DNA of 58,689 bases, from positions 1-58,689 of the forward strand of contig JAFRDB010000112.1 in NCBI GenBank assembly GCA_017404065.1, read 5' to 3'. Position numbers and translations under genes: made by a program. The stretch comes from Clostridia bacterium. Lineage in GTDB: Bacteria > Bacillota > Clostridia > UBA1381. Below, piece after piece: positions 51,513 through 58,689 of this stretch (the stretch's first letter is position 1; each line of letters opens with the position of its first letter). The notes beneath the pieces are model-generated. The model had not been told where the DNA came from. It saw only the letters and a program-made list of their open reading frames with translations, and ran no database searches.

Positions 51513-53006
51513 ATGGCTAAAACATATAAATTTTTGGCATTTGACTTTGGCGCATCCTCAGGCCGCGCTATATTGGCTAAGTTTGACGGCGAAAAACTGA
51601 CACTTGAGGAAAAGCACCGTTTTTCAAATGATCCGGTTACGGTAAACGGTGACTTTCACTGGGACGTGCTCCGTTTATTCTTTGAGATCAAGCAAGGCAT
51701 ATTAAAGTGCGCAAACTCCGGCGACCGCGACATAGACTGTATCGGCATTGATACATGGGGGGTCGATTATGGTCTCCTGGACAAGAACGACAAGCTTTTG
51801 GGAAATCCCTATCATTACCGCGACACAAGAACTGAAGGAATGTATGACAAGGCGTTTGCCGTTGTTCCCAAAGAGGATATATTCAAGGAAACAGGTATAG
51901 CCTTCAACTGGTTCAATACGCTTTATCAGCTGCTTGCGGCAAAGCTTTCTGATGACAGCGCTCTTAAGGAGGCAAAAACACTTCTTATGATGCCGGATCT
52001 GTTCAACTTTTTCCTTACCGGCGTTAAAAAGACTGAGTATACAAATGCCTCGACAACGCAGATGTTTAATTCAGAACGATATGAATGGTCTTATGATATG
52101 CTGAAAAAGCTCGGGATCCCAACAGATATACTTACCGATATAGTATATCCGGGCGAGATCGTAGGCACTATAAAGCCGGAGCTTGCAGAGGAGCTGGGCA
52201 TAGCGGAGGTTCCGGTCGTAGCGGTCGCATCCCACGATACAGGCTCGGCAGTAGCATCCGTTCCGGTCGTTGATAAAAAAGACTTTATCTACATATCCTC
52301 AGGCACATGGTCACTCATGGGCGTTGAGCTTGATAAGCCGAATATTTCTGACGGCGCTATGGAATATAACTTCACCAACGAGGGCGGCGTTAATAAAACA
52401 ATCCGTTTCTTAAAGAATATAATGGGGCTGTGGCTCATCCAGGAAAGCCGCCGTCAGTGGGACAGAGAGGGCACCCTTCTCTCCTTTGACGAGCTTGAGC
52501 AGGAGGCGCGCGCGGCAGAGCCGTTCGCAAGCCTTATCGATCCCGATTATCCCGCGTTCCAGACTCCGGGCAATATGCCAAAACGCATACGCGAATATTG
52601 CCGGATGACCGGACAGAAGGTGCCGGAGACAACAGGCGCTGTTATCCGCTGCATCGCGGAAAGCCTCGGGTTCCGTTACCGCTATACGATAGAGGGCATG
52701 GAGGCAGTGACCGGCAATAAGTACAATGTTGTAAACATCGTCGGCGGAGGCATAAAGGATAAAATGATCTGCCAGTTCACCGCAAACGCGACCAAGCGTA
52801 TTGTAAACGCCGGACCGGTAGAGGCAACGAGCATAGGCAACATAATCGTTCAGGGCATCGCAATGGGCGCTATAAAGGATCTCAACGAAGGCCGCCGTAT
52901 AGTCCGCAACAGCTTTGATATCGCGGAATACAAACCTATGGATGGCGCTGCATGGGATGCGGCATACGAAAAGTGGAAGAAGATCATAGCATCAACGCAA
53001 AAATAA
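51513..53006 (+). CDS. rhaB: Rhamnulokinase
   Basis: 497 aa, FGGY kinase with SD AAGGAG. It phosphorylates L-rhamnulose, released from rhamnogalacturonan or rhamnose. FDFGASSGRAILAKF (7-21) is the ATPase start, GIDTWGVDYGLLD (about 78-90) is typical of RhaB, HDTGSAVASVP (about 240) and VNIVGGGIKDKMICQ (about 410-425) follow. Rhamnose isomerase and aldolase are not in the window. Its divergent partner is a secreted pectin-type esterase, linking both to pectin use. Confidence 0.93.
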   Translation: MAKTYKFLAFDFGASSGRAILAKFDGEKLTLEEKHRFSNDPVTVNGDFHWDVLRLFFEIKQGILKCANSGDRDIDCIGIDTWGVDYGLLDKNDKLLGNPYHYRDTRTEGMYDKAFAVVPKEDIFKETGIAFNWFNTLYQLLAAKLSDDSALKEAKTLLMMPDLFNFFLTGVKKTEYTNASTTQMFNSERYEWSYDMLKKLGIPTDILTDIVYPGEIVGTIKPELAEELGIAEVPVVAVASHDTGSAVASVPVVDKKDFIYISSGTWSLMGVELDKPNISDGAMEYNFTNEGGVNKTIRFLKNIMGLWLIQESRRQWDREGTLLSFDELEQEARAAEPFASLIDPDYPAFQTPGNMPKRIREYCRMTGQKVPETTGAVIRCIAESLGFRYRYTIEGMEAVTGNKYNVVNIVGGGIKDKMICQFTANATKRIVNAGPVEATSIGNIIVQGIAMGAIKDLNEGRRIVRNSFDIAEYKPMDGAAWDAAYEKWKKIIASTQK

Positions 53007-53009
53007 ACC

Positions 53010-54599
53010 ATGGAACATGTAAAGAATTTTAAGGAGCTTGTGGAAGGCTGTGTCAGAGAAAAGCCAAATGCCGCCGGGTTCCGTTGGCTTGAAAACAACC
53101 GGATAAAAGAAAAGACCTATTCCGAATTTCAAAACGATATAAACGCACTCGGAACATACTTTTACTATAATGGGCTGAAAAAATCGCGAATAGCCGTTAT
53201 CGGAGAGAACTCATACGAGTGGATACTCACCTACTATACCACCGTTATAGGCGGCGGCGTTATAGTACCGGTAGACCGCGACCTCAAAACGGACGCGATC
53301 ATAAATGTTCTGCGTGACAGCGGCGCAAAGGCGCTAATCTACACCGACAGCTACAACGCCATAATAGAGGATGTGCGTAAGGGCGCGGGCGTTAAGGTCA
53401 TAAACAAGAACAGCTTCCCGGAGCTTATTGCTGAGGGCAAAACGCTTCTTGAAAAGGGCAAGGACAAATATCTGCGCATAGAGCCGAACGAGCGCGAGAT
53501 GTCGACCATAATCTATACCTCAGGCACGACCGGCAAGCCAAAGGGCGTGATGCTGTGCCAGCAGGGTATTATGGAGGACTGCTGGCAAGCAGCGCAGTAC
53601 GTAAAGGTAACGGGCGCATCAATGCTCGTGCTGCCCATACACCACACCTTCGGCTTCACTGCCGGAGTCGCGGCGGTAATGTTCTTCCGTGTGCCGCTCT
53701 GCATAAACAAGAGCCTTCGCACCTTCATGACGGATATGCAGGTATTTAAACCGAATAATATGTTCGTTGTCCCCATGTTCATAGAAGCAATGCATAAAAA
53801 GATCTGGAAAAGCATTGCCGACAAGAACATGACCACTGCCGTTAAAGCGCTTATCAAGACCTCAAACGGGCTCAGAAAGATAGGCATAGACCGCAGAAAG
53901 ACAATGTTCTCGCAAATACACGAAAGCTTTGGCGGCAATCTCAGCGTTATCATATCCGGCGGCGCCGCGCTTGACCCGATGTATGTTAAGGAGTTTGACG
54001 ACTTCGGCATAACGCTGCTTAACGGATACGGCATAACCGAGTGCTCACCCGTTGTTGCGGTAAATTCCAATAACGGCAAGGACGAAAACCGAATAGGCAG
54101 TGTGGGGCTTGTATTGCCCGACACAGACGTAAAGATAATCAATGAGGACGACAACGGAAACGGCGAGATCTGCGTAAAAAGCGATATTGTTATGCTTGGC
54201 TACTACAACAACAAGGAGGCCACAGCAGAGGCAATGGAAAACGGCTGGTTCAACACCGGCGACATCGGCTATCTTGATGAAGATAATTATCTTTACATCT
54301 CAGGGCGCAAAAAGAACCTCATAATCCTAAATAACGGTAAAAACATATATCCGGAGGAGCTTGAAGAGCTTATCATGCGCATCCCTGATGTTATTGAAGT
54401 CGTTGTCTATAACGAGGACGAAACAATAACCGCAGAGATCTATACCGAAAACCCCGCCGCCGTTCAGCGTGCTATGAAGGTGCTTAACCGCGGTCTGCCG
54501 GTTTATAAGGTCATAAAGAACATCAAATTCCGCACGACCGAATTTGAAAAAACAACCACAAAGAAAATTAAAAGAGCCCTCGTGGGCAGGAAAAGATGA
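53010..54599 (+). CDS. AMP-forming acyl-CoA synthetase/ligase
   Basis: 529 aa, ANL superfamily. Core motif IIYTSGTTGKPKGVM (about 168-182), GYGITECSP (about 344), and A8/A9-like FNTGDIGYLDEDNYLYISGRKKN (about 414-436), with the catalytic Lys in the C-terminal EKTTTKKIKR. Length and the short C-domain fit medium/long-chain acyl ligases. The substrate is unknown. It starts 3 bp after rhaB with no SD of its own, so translation depends on rhaB. A terminator follows. Confidence 0.85.
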   Translation: MEHVKNFKELVEGCVREKPNAAGFRWLENNRIKEKTYSEFQNDINALGTYFYYNGLKKSRIAVIGENSYEWILTYYTTVIGGGVIVPVDRDLKTDAIINVLRDSGAKALIYTDSYNAIIEDVRKGAGVKVINKNSFPELIAEGKTLLEKGKDKYLRIEPNEREMSTIIYTSGTTGKPKGVMLCQQGIMEDCWQAAQYVKVTGASMLVLPIHHTFGFTAGVAAVMFFRVPLCINKSLRTFMTDMQVFKPNNMFVVPMFIEAMHKKIWKSIADKNMTTAVKALIKTSNGLRKIGIDRRKTMFSQIHESFGGNLSVIISGGAALDPMYVKEFDDFGITLLNGYGITECSPVVAVNSNNGKDENRIGSVGLVLPDTDVKIINEDDNGNGEICVKSDIVMLGYYNNKEATAEAMENGWFNTGDIGYLDEDNYLYISGRKKNLIILNNGKNIYPEELEELIMRIPDVIEVVVYNEDETITAEIYTENPAAVQRAMKVLNRGLPVYKVIKNIKFRTTEFEKTTTKKIKRALVGRKR

Positions 54600-54616
54600 T
54601 TTTAAGGTGATGCAAG

Positions 54617-54663
54617 AAAAATTGCGCTCATAGACTGCCTTTCGGTCAATGAGCGCAATTTTT
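54617..54663 (+). terminator. Rho-independent terminator of rhaB-acyl ligase
   Basis: AAAAATTGCGCTCAT (54617-54631)/ATGAGCGCAATTTTT (54649-54663), 15-bp perfect stem ending in T5. Confidence 0.9.
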
Positions 54664-54679
54664 GGATATAGTAGTGATA

Positions 54680-54794
54680 TAAATTTCAGTTTAAATTAGT
54701 AACTTAGGGGGCTACCGCCCCCTAAAACCCCTGTTGCACACGCGTCTAAGCAGGGGGCGCGGGGGACGGCAGTCCCCCGACAAACTGAAATTTA
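54680..54794. repeat. Palindromic element, copy 3 (type A, 115 bp)
   Basis: Ends TAAATTTCAGTTTA (54680-54693) and CAAACTGAAATTTA (54781-54794). Same length as copy 1 but in reverse orientation. Inner hairpins TAGGGGGC-TACC-GCCCCCTA (54705-54724) and CGGGGGAC-GGCA-GTCCCCCG (54760-54779). The last three bases are the stop codon (TAA on the minus strand) of the small membrane-protein gene. Confidence 0.85.
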
Positions 54795-54992
54795 GTGTTG
54801 CAACGATCCCTTTTCTATTATCCTGATCCCCTCATACATCTCTGTTGTATCGGGCAAAACATGCTCGCTGCTTTTTTTACGACTTACATGGTTTTTGTAC
54901 AAACCCTTTGTTCTTACAATATCATACACGATCCAACCCAGTGTAGCAGAAAATCCTGCTGCACCGAAAACAATAAGCATAGCTCCAAGCAT
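54792..54992 (-). CDS. Small membrane protein with C-terminus ending in the repeat
   Basis: 66 aa, SD AAGGAG 8 nt upstream. One TM helix at about 4-25 (AMLIVFGAAGFSATLGWIVYD), then a basic cytoplasmic tail. It starts 19 bp after the kinase gene and is co-transcribed with it, so may be part of the same signalling unit. Its stop codon consists of the last three bases of palindromic copy 3, meaning the insertion may have changed the original C-terminus. No family recognised. Confidence 0.7.
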   Translation of the reverse strand: MLGAMLIVFGAAGFSATLGWIVYDIVRTKGLYKNHVSRKKSSEHVLPDTTEMYEGIRIIEKGSLQH

Positions 54993-55011
54993 TATCTTTT
55001 CTCCTTCGTAA

Positions 55012-56772
55012 TTATAGTCCTTCTACTATCTTTCGCAATGATTTAATGTCCTCGCTGTCCTCCGGCGCATACTCCTCCGCTTTCTTAAAGCTTTCTTTGG
55101 CAGCGGCATAATCCCGCAAATCCTCCGGCTTTTCATCCTCTTTTGATATATACATATACGTGCGCAAGATATGTCCCTGATAGTATTCCGGATAAAGCTT
55201 CTCCAGATCGCTCAGTATCTTCTCTTCGCTGTCCCATTTCTTTTGGGCATGGTATACTATCGCAAGATTAATATAAATATGCGGCAGCCTGCACTGCATA
55301 TCTATGAGCTCCTCATAAGCTGCCTCCGCTTCGCTGTAGCTGCCTGACTTGACATACGCCTCCGCAAGACCGCGCAATGAATTTTGCTTCAAGGTGTACT
55401 CTGTTGTCTCTGCCAAGGCGATCTTATAGTTCTCTATCGCGTTTTCATAGTCAGAACGCTCCTCATAAATATGACCTGCAATATAGTATGTGGATGCATC
55501 TACTCCGCTTATCTTCTTCAGCTCCTTTAATATGCTGCTTGCTTTCTTTTCATCACCATTTCTTGCACAAGCAACTGCCGCATCACGCATATACAGCTCA
55601 TTATACGGCTCTAAATCGACAGCATTACTAAGATATTCCGACGCCTCGCCATAATCAGACTGTCCGAAATACGCTGTTCCCATCAGATACATATAGCGTG
55701 CCTTTTCGGCATCATCATCAGGTTTATCCTTGTTTGCGGTAAGATATTGAATGCACAGGTCATACTGTCCTTGTTTGTTAAACTGATCGGCTGTTTCAAG
55801 ATATGAGTCACCCTCGTTTTCTGCTCCATTGTTAAATTCATAGAGATCCATTGCCGCCCGATCCGTTCCGGCATTACCGGCATCCTCCGTTTTTGTCGAT
55901 ATCATCCTGATCCCTTCAGCTATTATTGCTGCAAATATTATCATAAGAAACACTTTAACGATTTTCTTTCCGTTTTTACGGATCGACAACAACTTGTTCT
56001 TACCGCTGCTGTCATATACGTGCTCAAGCTGATACTTCAGCTCTATTGCAGACCCATAACGCTGCGACGGCTTTTCGCTCATGCATTTTTTTACTATATA
56101 TTCGATCCCTTCTGACAGTCCCGGCTTCAGTTTCCTCAGTGTGTCCGATTCCTTCTTGCGCTCTGCCGGGCTTATACCGGTAAGCGTATGGAACATAGTC
56201 GCGCCCAAGGAATAAATATCCGTGCGCGGGTCTGACTGTGACAGCTTATACTGCTCCGGCGCGGCATAGCCCCTTGTTCCGAAAGAATCGCTGTTGCTCC
56301 CCGCCTCGTACTCTCGCGCTATACCAAAATCGATCAGGCTTATTCTGCCGTCGGAGGAAATGATAATATTAGACGGCTTCATATCTCTGTATATGATCGG
56401 CGGATGCTGATTGTGCAGGTATATAAGCACATCACAAAGCTGCTTCGACCACTCTACCACAGTAAGCTCATCAAAACATCTGTGTCCGTCAAGCTGATCG
56501 CTTAGCACCTTGCCGTCTATATAGTCCTCAATGATGTAAAGATTATCCTTATCCTGAACAACGTCCACGATCTTCGGCAACGCAGGATGATCCAGCCGTT
56601 TCAGTATGGTCGGCTCCGCAAGAAGATCGAACGAGCGCGCATTCCTTTTGGGCACCTTTTTTATTGCCCGCAGCGCCCCATCGGATATGATCTCGGCAAG
56701 GTAAACCTCGCTCATACCTCCGCTGCCTATCTTTTTAATTATTTTGTACTTTCCGTCAAAAATCGTATCCAT
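55012..56772 (-). CDS. Membrane Ser/Thr protein kinase with TPR domain
   Basis: 586 aa. The kinase domain (8-265) has the Gly loop GSGGMSEVYLAE, AIKK lysine (about 38), YRDMKPSNI catalytic loop (Tyr replaces His of HRD), DFGIA, APE as AAPEQYK, so it should be active. A single TM helix lies at about 275-297 (FLMIIFAAIIAEGIRMI). The outside part (about 330-580) consists of TPR-like helices (FNKQGQYDLCIQYL, YIAGHIYEERSDYENAIENY). Unlike PrkC it has no PASTA repeats. It may sense a protein partner through the TPRs. A small membrane-protein gene follows. Confidence 0.9.
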   Translation of the reverse strand: MDTIFDGKYKIIKKIGSGGMSEVYLAEIISDGALRAIKKVPKRNARSFDLLAEPTILKRLDHPALPKIVDVVQDKDNLYIIEDYIDGKVLSDQLDGHRCFDELTVVEWSKQLCDVLIYLHNQHPPIIYRDMKPSNIIISSDGRISLIDFGIAREYEAGSNSDSFGTRGYAAPEQYKLSQSDPRTDIYSLGATMFHTLTGISPAERKKESDTLRKLKPGLSEGIEYIVKKCMSEKPSQRYGSAIELKYQLEHVYDSSGKNKLLSIRKNGKKIVKVFLMIIFAAIIAEGIRMISTKTEDAGNAGTDRAAMDLYEFNNGAENEGDSYLETADQFNKQGQYDLCIQYLTANKDKPDDDAEKARYMYLMGTAYFGQSDYGEASEYLSNAVDLEPYNELYMRDAAVACARNGDEKKASSILKELKKISGVDASTYYIAGHIYEERSDYENAIENYKIALAETTEYTLKQNSLRGLAEAYVKSGSYSEAEAAYEELIDMQCRLPHIYINLAIVYHAQKKWDSEEKILSDLEKLYPEYYQGHILRTYMYISKEDEKPEDLRDYAAAKESFKKAEEYAPEDSEDIKSLRKIVEGL

Positions 56773-56887
56773 TTCACTATCTGCCTTTTTATCTTAACCG
56801 GTCATATATGATCTTCTTTCATTCTATCATAGATCATTTAAAATTGCAAGAAAAAGAAACTGTGTTTACACGGTTTTTGAATAAGAG

Positions 56888-57108
56888 TAAATTTCAGTTT
56901 ATCGGGGAGTGTCAACTCCCCCCGGCGCTATCGCGCCGCCCCCCCTCAAGAGGGGGGTCAAGTATCGGTGTACCACAATTCTTGCCTCCCTCGGGAGGTA
57001 AAACGAAACGCTTGCGTTTCGTAGGCGTGTTGCATAGCAACAAACGCCGTAGCTAAAAGGTGGCAGCCCGTAAGGGCTGACGGAGGGAGTCCGACAAACT
57101 GAAATTTA
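56888..57108. repeat. Palindromic element, copy 4 (type B, 221 bp, with nested insert)
   Basis: Ends TAAATTTCAGTTTA (56888-56901) and CAAACTGAAATTTA (57095-57108). The interior is copy 2 inverted, interrupted by about 60 bp between GGT (56997-56999) and AAAAGGT (57055-57061). The insert has hairpins ACGAAACGC-TT-GCGTTTCGT (57003-57022) and TGTTGC-ATA-GCAACA (57028-57042) and matches the module at 23551-23700. The flank ACAATTTTATT is shared with copy 2. The gap 56773-57198 has no gene. Confidence 0.85.
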
Positions 57109-57139
57109 CAATTTTATTAACAAAAAACTTTCTCATGTA

Positions 57140-57177
57140 AAAACCGCGGGCAGTATACAATACCCTCCCGCGGTTTT
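57140..57177 (-). terminator. Terminator of the HtrA gene
   Basis: AAAACCGCGGG (57140-57150)/CCCGCGGTTTT (57167-57177), followed by T5 on the minus strand. Confidence 0.85.
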
Positions 57178-57198
57178 CGTAATAAAACACATTATCTA

Positions 57199-58449
57199 TC
57201 AGTCTGCCTTTTTATTGGTCGTGTCCTCTTTGAGTGTTACATTTACCTCCATAGTCTCACCTTCACGGAGGATCTTGAACTTCAGGACATCCCCGGGCTT
57301 TTTAGTATCACGGATCTTATTTATCTCCGCTGTAGACTTGACCTTCTGACCGTCCACTTCAAGGATCATGTCACCGGTTTTAAGTCCTGCATCCGCAGCG
57401 CCGCTGCCCTCTGATACCTGGCTTATAAACAATCCGTAGCCGGTCTCCTTTATACCTATACCCACAAGCGGTCTGCCTGTTACATAGCCTGTTGACATAA
57501 GATCATCGATTATAGGCTTAACCTCTGATATAGCTATAGCAAAGCCCATACCCTCAACGCCTGTTGTTGAAAGCTTTACAGAATTGATGCCTATTACCTC
57601 TCCATAGCGATTAATAAGTGCACCGCCCGAATTTCCGCTGTTGATCGCGGCATCTGTCTGGATAAGGTTATATGTTCTGTTCTCTATCGTCATAGAACGG
57701 TTCACCGCGCTGATTATACCAGCTGTAACCGAGCCTGAAAACTCCATTCCCATCGGGTTGCCTATCGCTACCGCAAGCTCTCCCACCTGAAGAGCTGACG
57801 AATCACCGAGCACCGCTGCGGTGAGCGGTTCCTCTGCCTTAGGCGTGATCTTCAGTACCGCAAGGTCTGTCTTTGTGTCCTGTCCTACTATCTCCGCGGT
57901 ATAAGTTGTTCCGGTATTAAGAATCACCTCAACCTCTTTTGCACCGTCAATAACATGCTGATTGGTTACCAAATAGCCGTCTGTGTTGATTATAATTCCT
58001 GAGCCTGAGCCCTGCTCAACCATTTCGTCGCTTTGCGACGGATCCGAATCATAGTAGTATCTGCCGCTGAACGGATCCCAGAACTGACGCGGCTGAACGG
58101 TAGTCTTATTTATAACACCGACAACAGCCGGACCGACCTTTGCCGCTATCTCCGGAATCGTAAGCTCGTCACCGTCAGATTTGGTAGCAAGAGTCGTTGC
58201 GGCAGACTCAGCCGTTCCGCCCGCGTTTCCGTTTGTGTATGAAGCGCTGCCATATAAGCCGTTTTTACTATGTCCGAGCGAAAACTGCAATCCGGCGGTA
58301 AGCGCCATCGTAAATACACTGGCAGCAAGCGCTGAGCTGATCGCAACTACCCACGTATTCGGCCTTTTCTTCTTTTTCTTTTCGTTTTCTGCATTTCTTA
58401 TATCATATACCACCATATCAGTGGACTCACTATACGGATATTGTTTCAT
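57199..58449 (-). CDS. HtrA/DegP-type membrane serine protease
   Basis: 416 aa. Cytoplasmic N-terminus (1-32), TM helix about 33-55 (WVVAISSALAASVFTMALTAGL), Ser/Thr linker, trypsin-like domain about 105-300 with His in VTNQHVIDGA, Asp in KTDLAVLKI and Ser in NSGNSGGALIN, then one PDZ domain about 315-405 (AGLKTGDMILEVDGQKV). It degrades misfolded proteins at the outer face of the membrane. Only weak promoter signals upstream; SD GGGAG. In Bacillus, HtrA genes are controlled by CssRS; nothing here shows that. Confidence 0.95.
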   Translation of the reverse strand: MKQYPYSESTDMVVYDIRNAENEKKKKKRPNTWVVAISSALAASVFTMALTAGLQFSLGHSKNGLYGSASYTNGNAGGTAESAATTLATKSDGDELTIPEIAAKVGPAVVGVINKTTVQPRQFWDPFSGRYYYDSDPSQSDEMVEQGSGSGIIINTDGYLVTNQHVIDGAKEVEVILNTGTTYTAEIVGQDTKTDLAVLKITPKAEEPLTAAVLGDSSALQVGELAVAIGNPMGMEFSGSVTAGIISAVNRSMTIENRTYNLIQTDAAINSGNSGGALINRYGEVIGINSVKLSTTGVEGMGFAIAISEVKPIIDDLMSTGYVTGRPLVGIGIKETGYGLFISQVSEGSGAADAGLKTGDMILEVDGQKVKSTAEINKIRDTKKPGDVLKFKILREGETMEVNVTLKEDTTNKKAD

Positions 58450-58689
58450 CTTTATTTCTCCCTTCGGTAAGAGTTGATATGCAACTCCTTTATTCAGTAT
58501 GGCATTATTGTAACATGCACTTATTACCTCCGTATGACATCTTTATGAATAAAAAGAACATGTTTTATGAACAAATTTTGAACAGAAATTTAAAAACTTT
58601 TATTATCAAACAGATTTTTTAAAGAAATGCCTGACGGCATATCAACCCCCCTGACCCCCCATTCTTGGGGGGAAGAGTAGAGTAGTTTC
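58450..58689. other. Gap upstream of htrA with small hairpins
   Basis: GAGTTG-ATATG-CAACTC (58471-58487) lies in the htrA leader. ATGCC-TGAC-GGCAT (near 58627) and CCCCCC-ATTCTT-GGGGGG (near 58655-58672) lie at the window end and resemble palindromic-element parts, so another copy may be cut off by the window edge. I see no gene. Confidence 0.4.

Noticed and set aside
1-58689. tRNA or rRNA genes
   Set aside because: No cloverleaf with the T-loop GTTCRA pattern and no rRNA-like conserved stretch were recognised by eye; a tRNAscan or Rfam search would be needed to exclude small RNAs.

Overview
The window looks like a chromosomal segment from a low-to-mid GC Gram-positive anaerobe of the class Clostridia. 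The reasons are SpoIIP (endospore formation), an AddAB pair instead of RecBCD, strong purine-rich Shine-Dalgarno sites, a 1437-residue double-activase protein typical of Clostridia, an Rrf2 regulator beside cysteine genes, S-layer-homology domains, and a PASTA-less Hanks-type kinase. Three genes point to pectin use: a GH4 enzyme with the CHEV signature of alpha-galacturonidases, a secreted SGNH esterase resembling rhamnogalacturonan acetylesterases, and rhamnulokinase. A pectin-degrading gut Clostridia member (Monoglobus-like) would fit, but that is inference.

Layout. 1-9.8 kb (+): a YifB/ComM-type ATPase, a GH13 glycosidase, uvrB, a conserved-looking 127-aa gene, uvrA and a ClC transporter. 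9.8-16 kb (-): a sulfur/Fe-S block in transcription order: secreted tyrosine phosphatase, a 48-aa peptide, an IscR-like Rrf2 regulator, metY-type OAH sulfhydrylase, cysK, nifS, nifU. 16-23.1 kb (-): addB-addA. 23.1-23.8 kb: a gene-free zone packed with palindromic repeats, followed by spoIIP (+) behind a sigma-E-like promoter. 25-29.3 kb (-): rRNA methyltransferase, coaBC, trmB, GH4. 29.3-32.2 kb: a Zn-dependent PLC-like protein, a small membrane protein and an SLH protein.

32.3-41.3 kb is an AT-richer integrated element next to the 3' end of guaA. It carries a tyrosine recombinase, a CI-like repressor with three operator-like palindromes, several small HTH and zinc-ribbon proteins, a phage-type protein, a Fic toxin with an HTH-fused antitoxin, and a two-gene unit whose second product looks like an ADP-ribosyltransferase. 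41.3-58.7 kb returns to core genes: guaA, the giant activase, the secreted esterase, rhaB plus an acyl-CoA/AMP ligase, a Ser/Thr kinase with TPRs, and HtrA.

The most unusual non-coding signal is a family of palindromic elements bounded by TAAATTTCAGTTTA/TAAACTGAAATTTA (23250-23364, 30655-30815, 54680-54794, 56888-57108). They are built from smaller hairpins, and one copy carries an inserted hairpin module also found, expanded, at 23551-23700. No rRNA, tRNA or CRISPR array was recognised.
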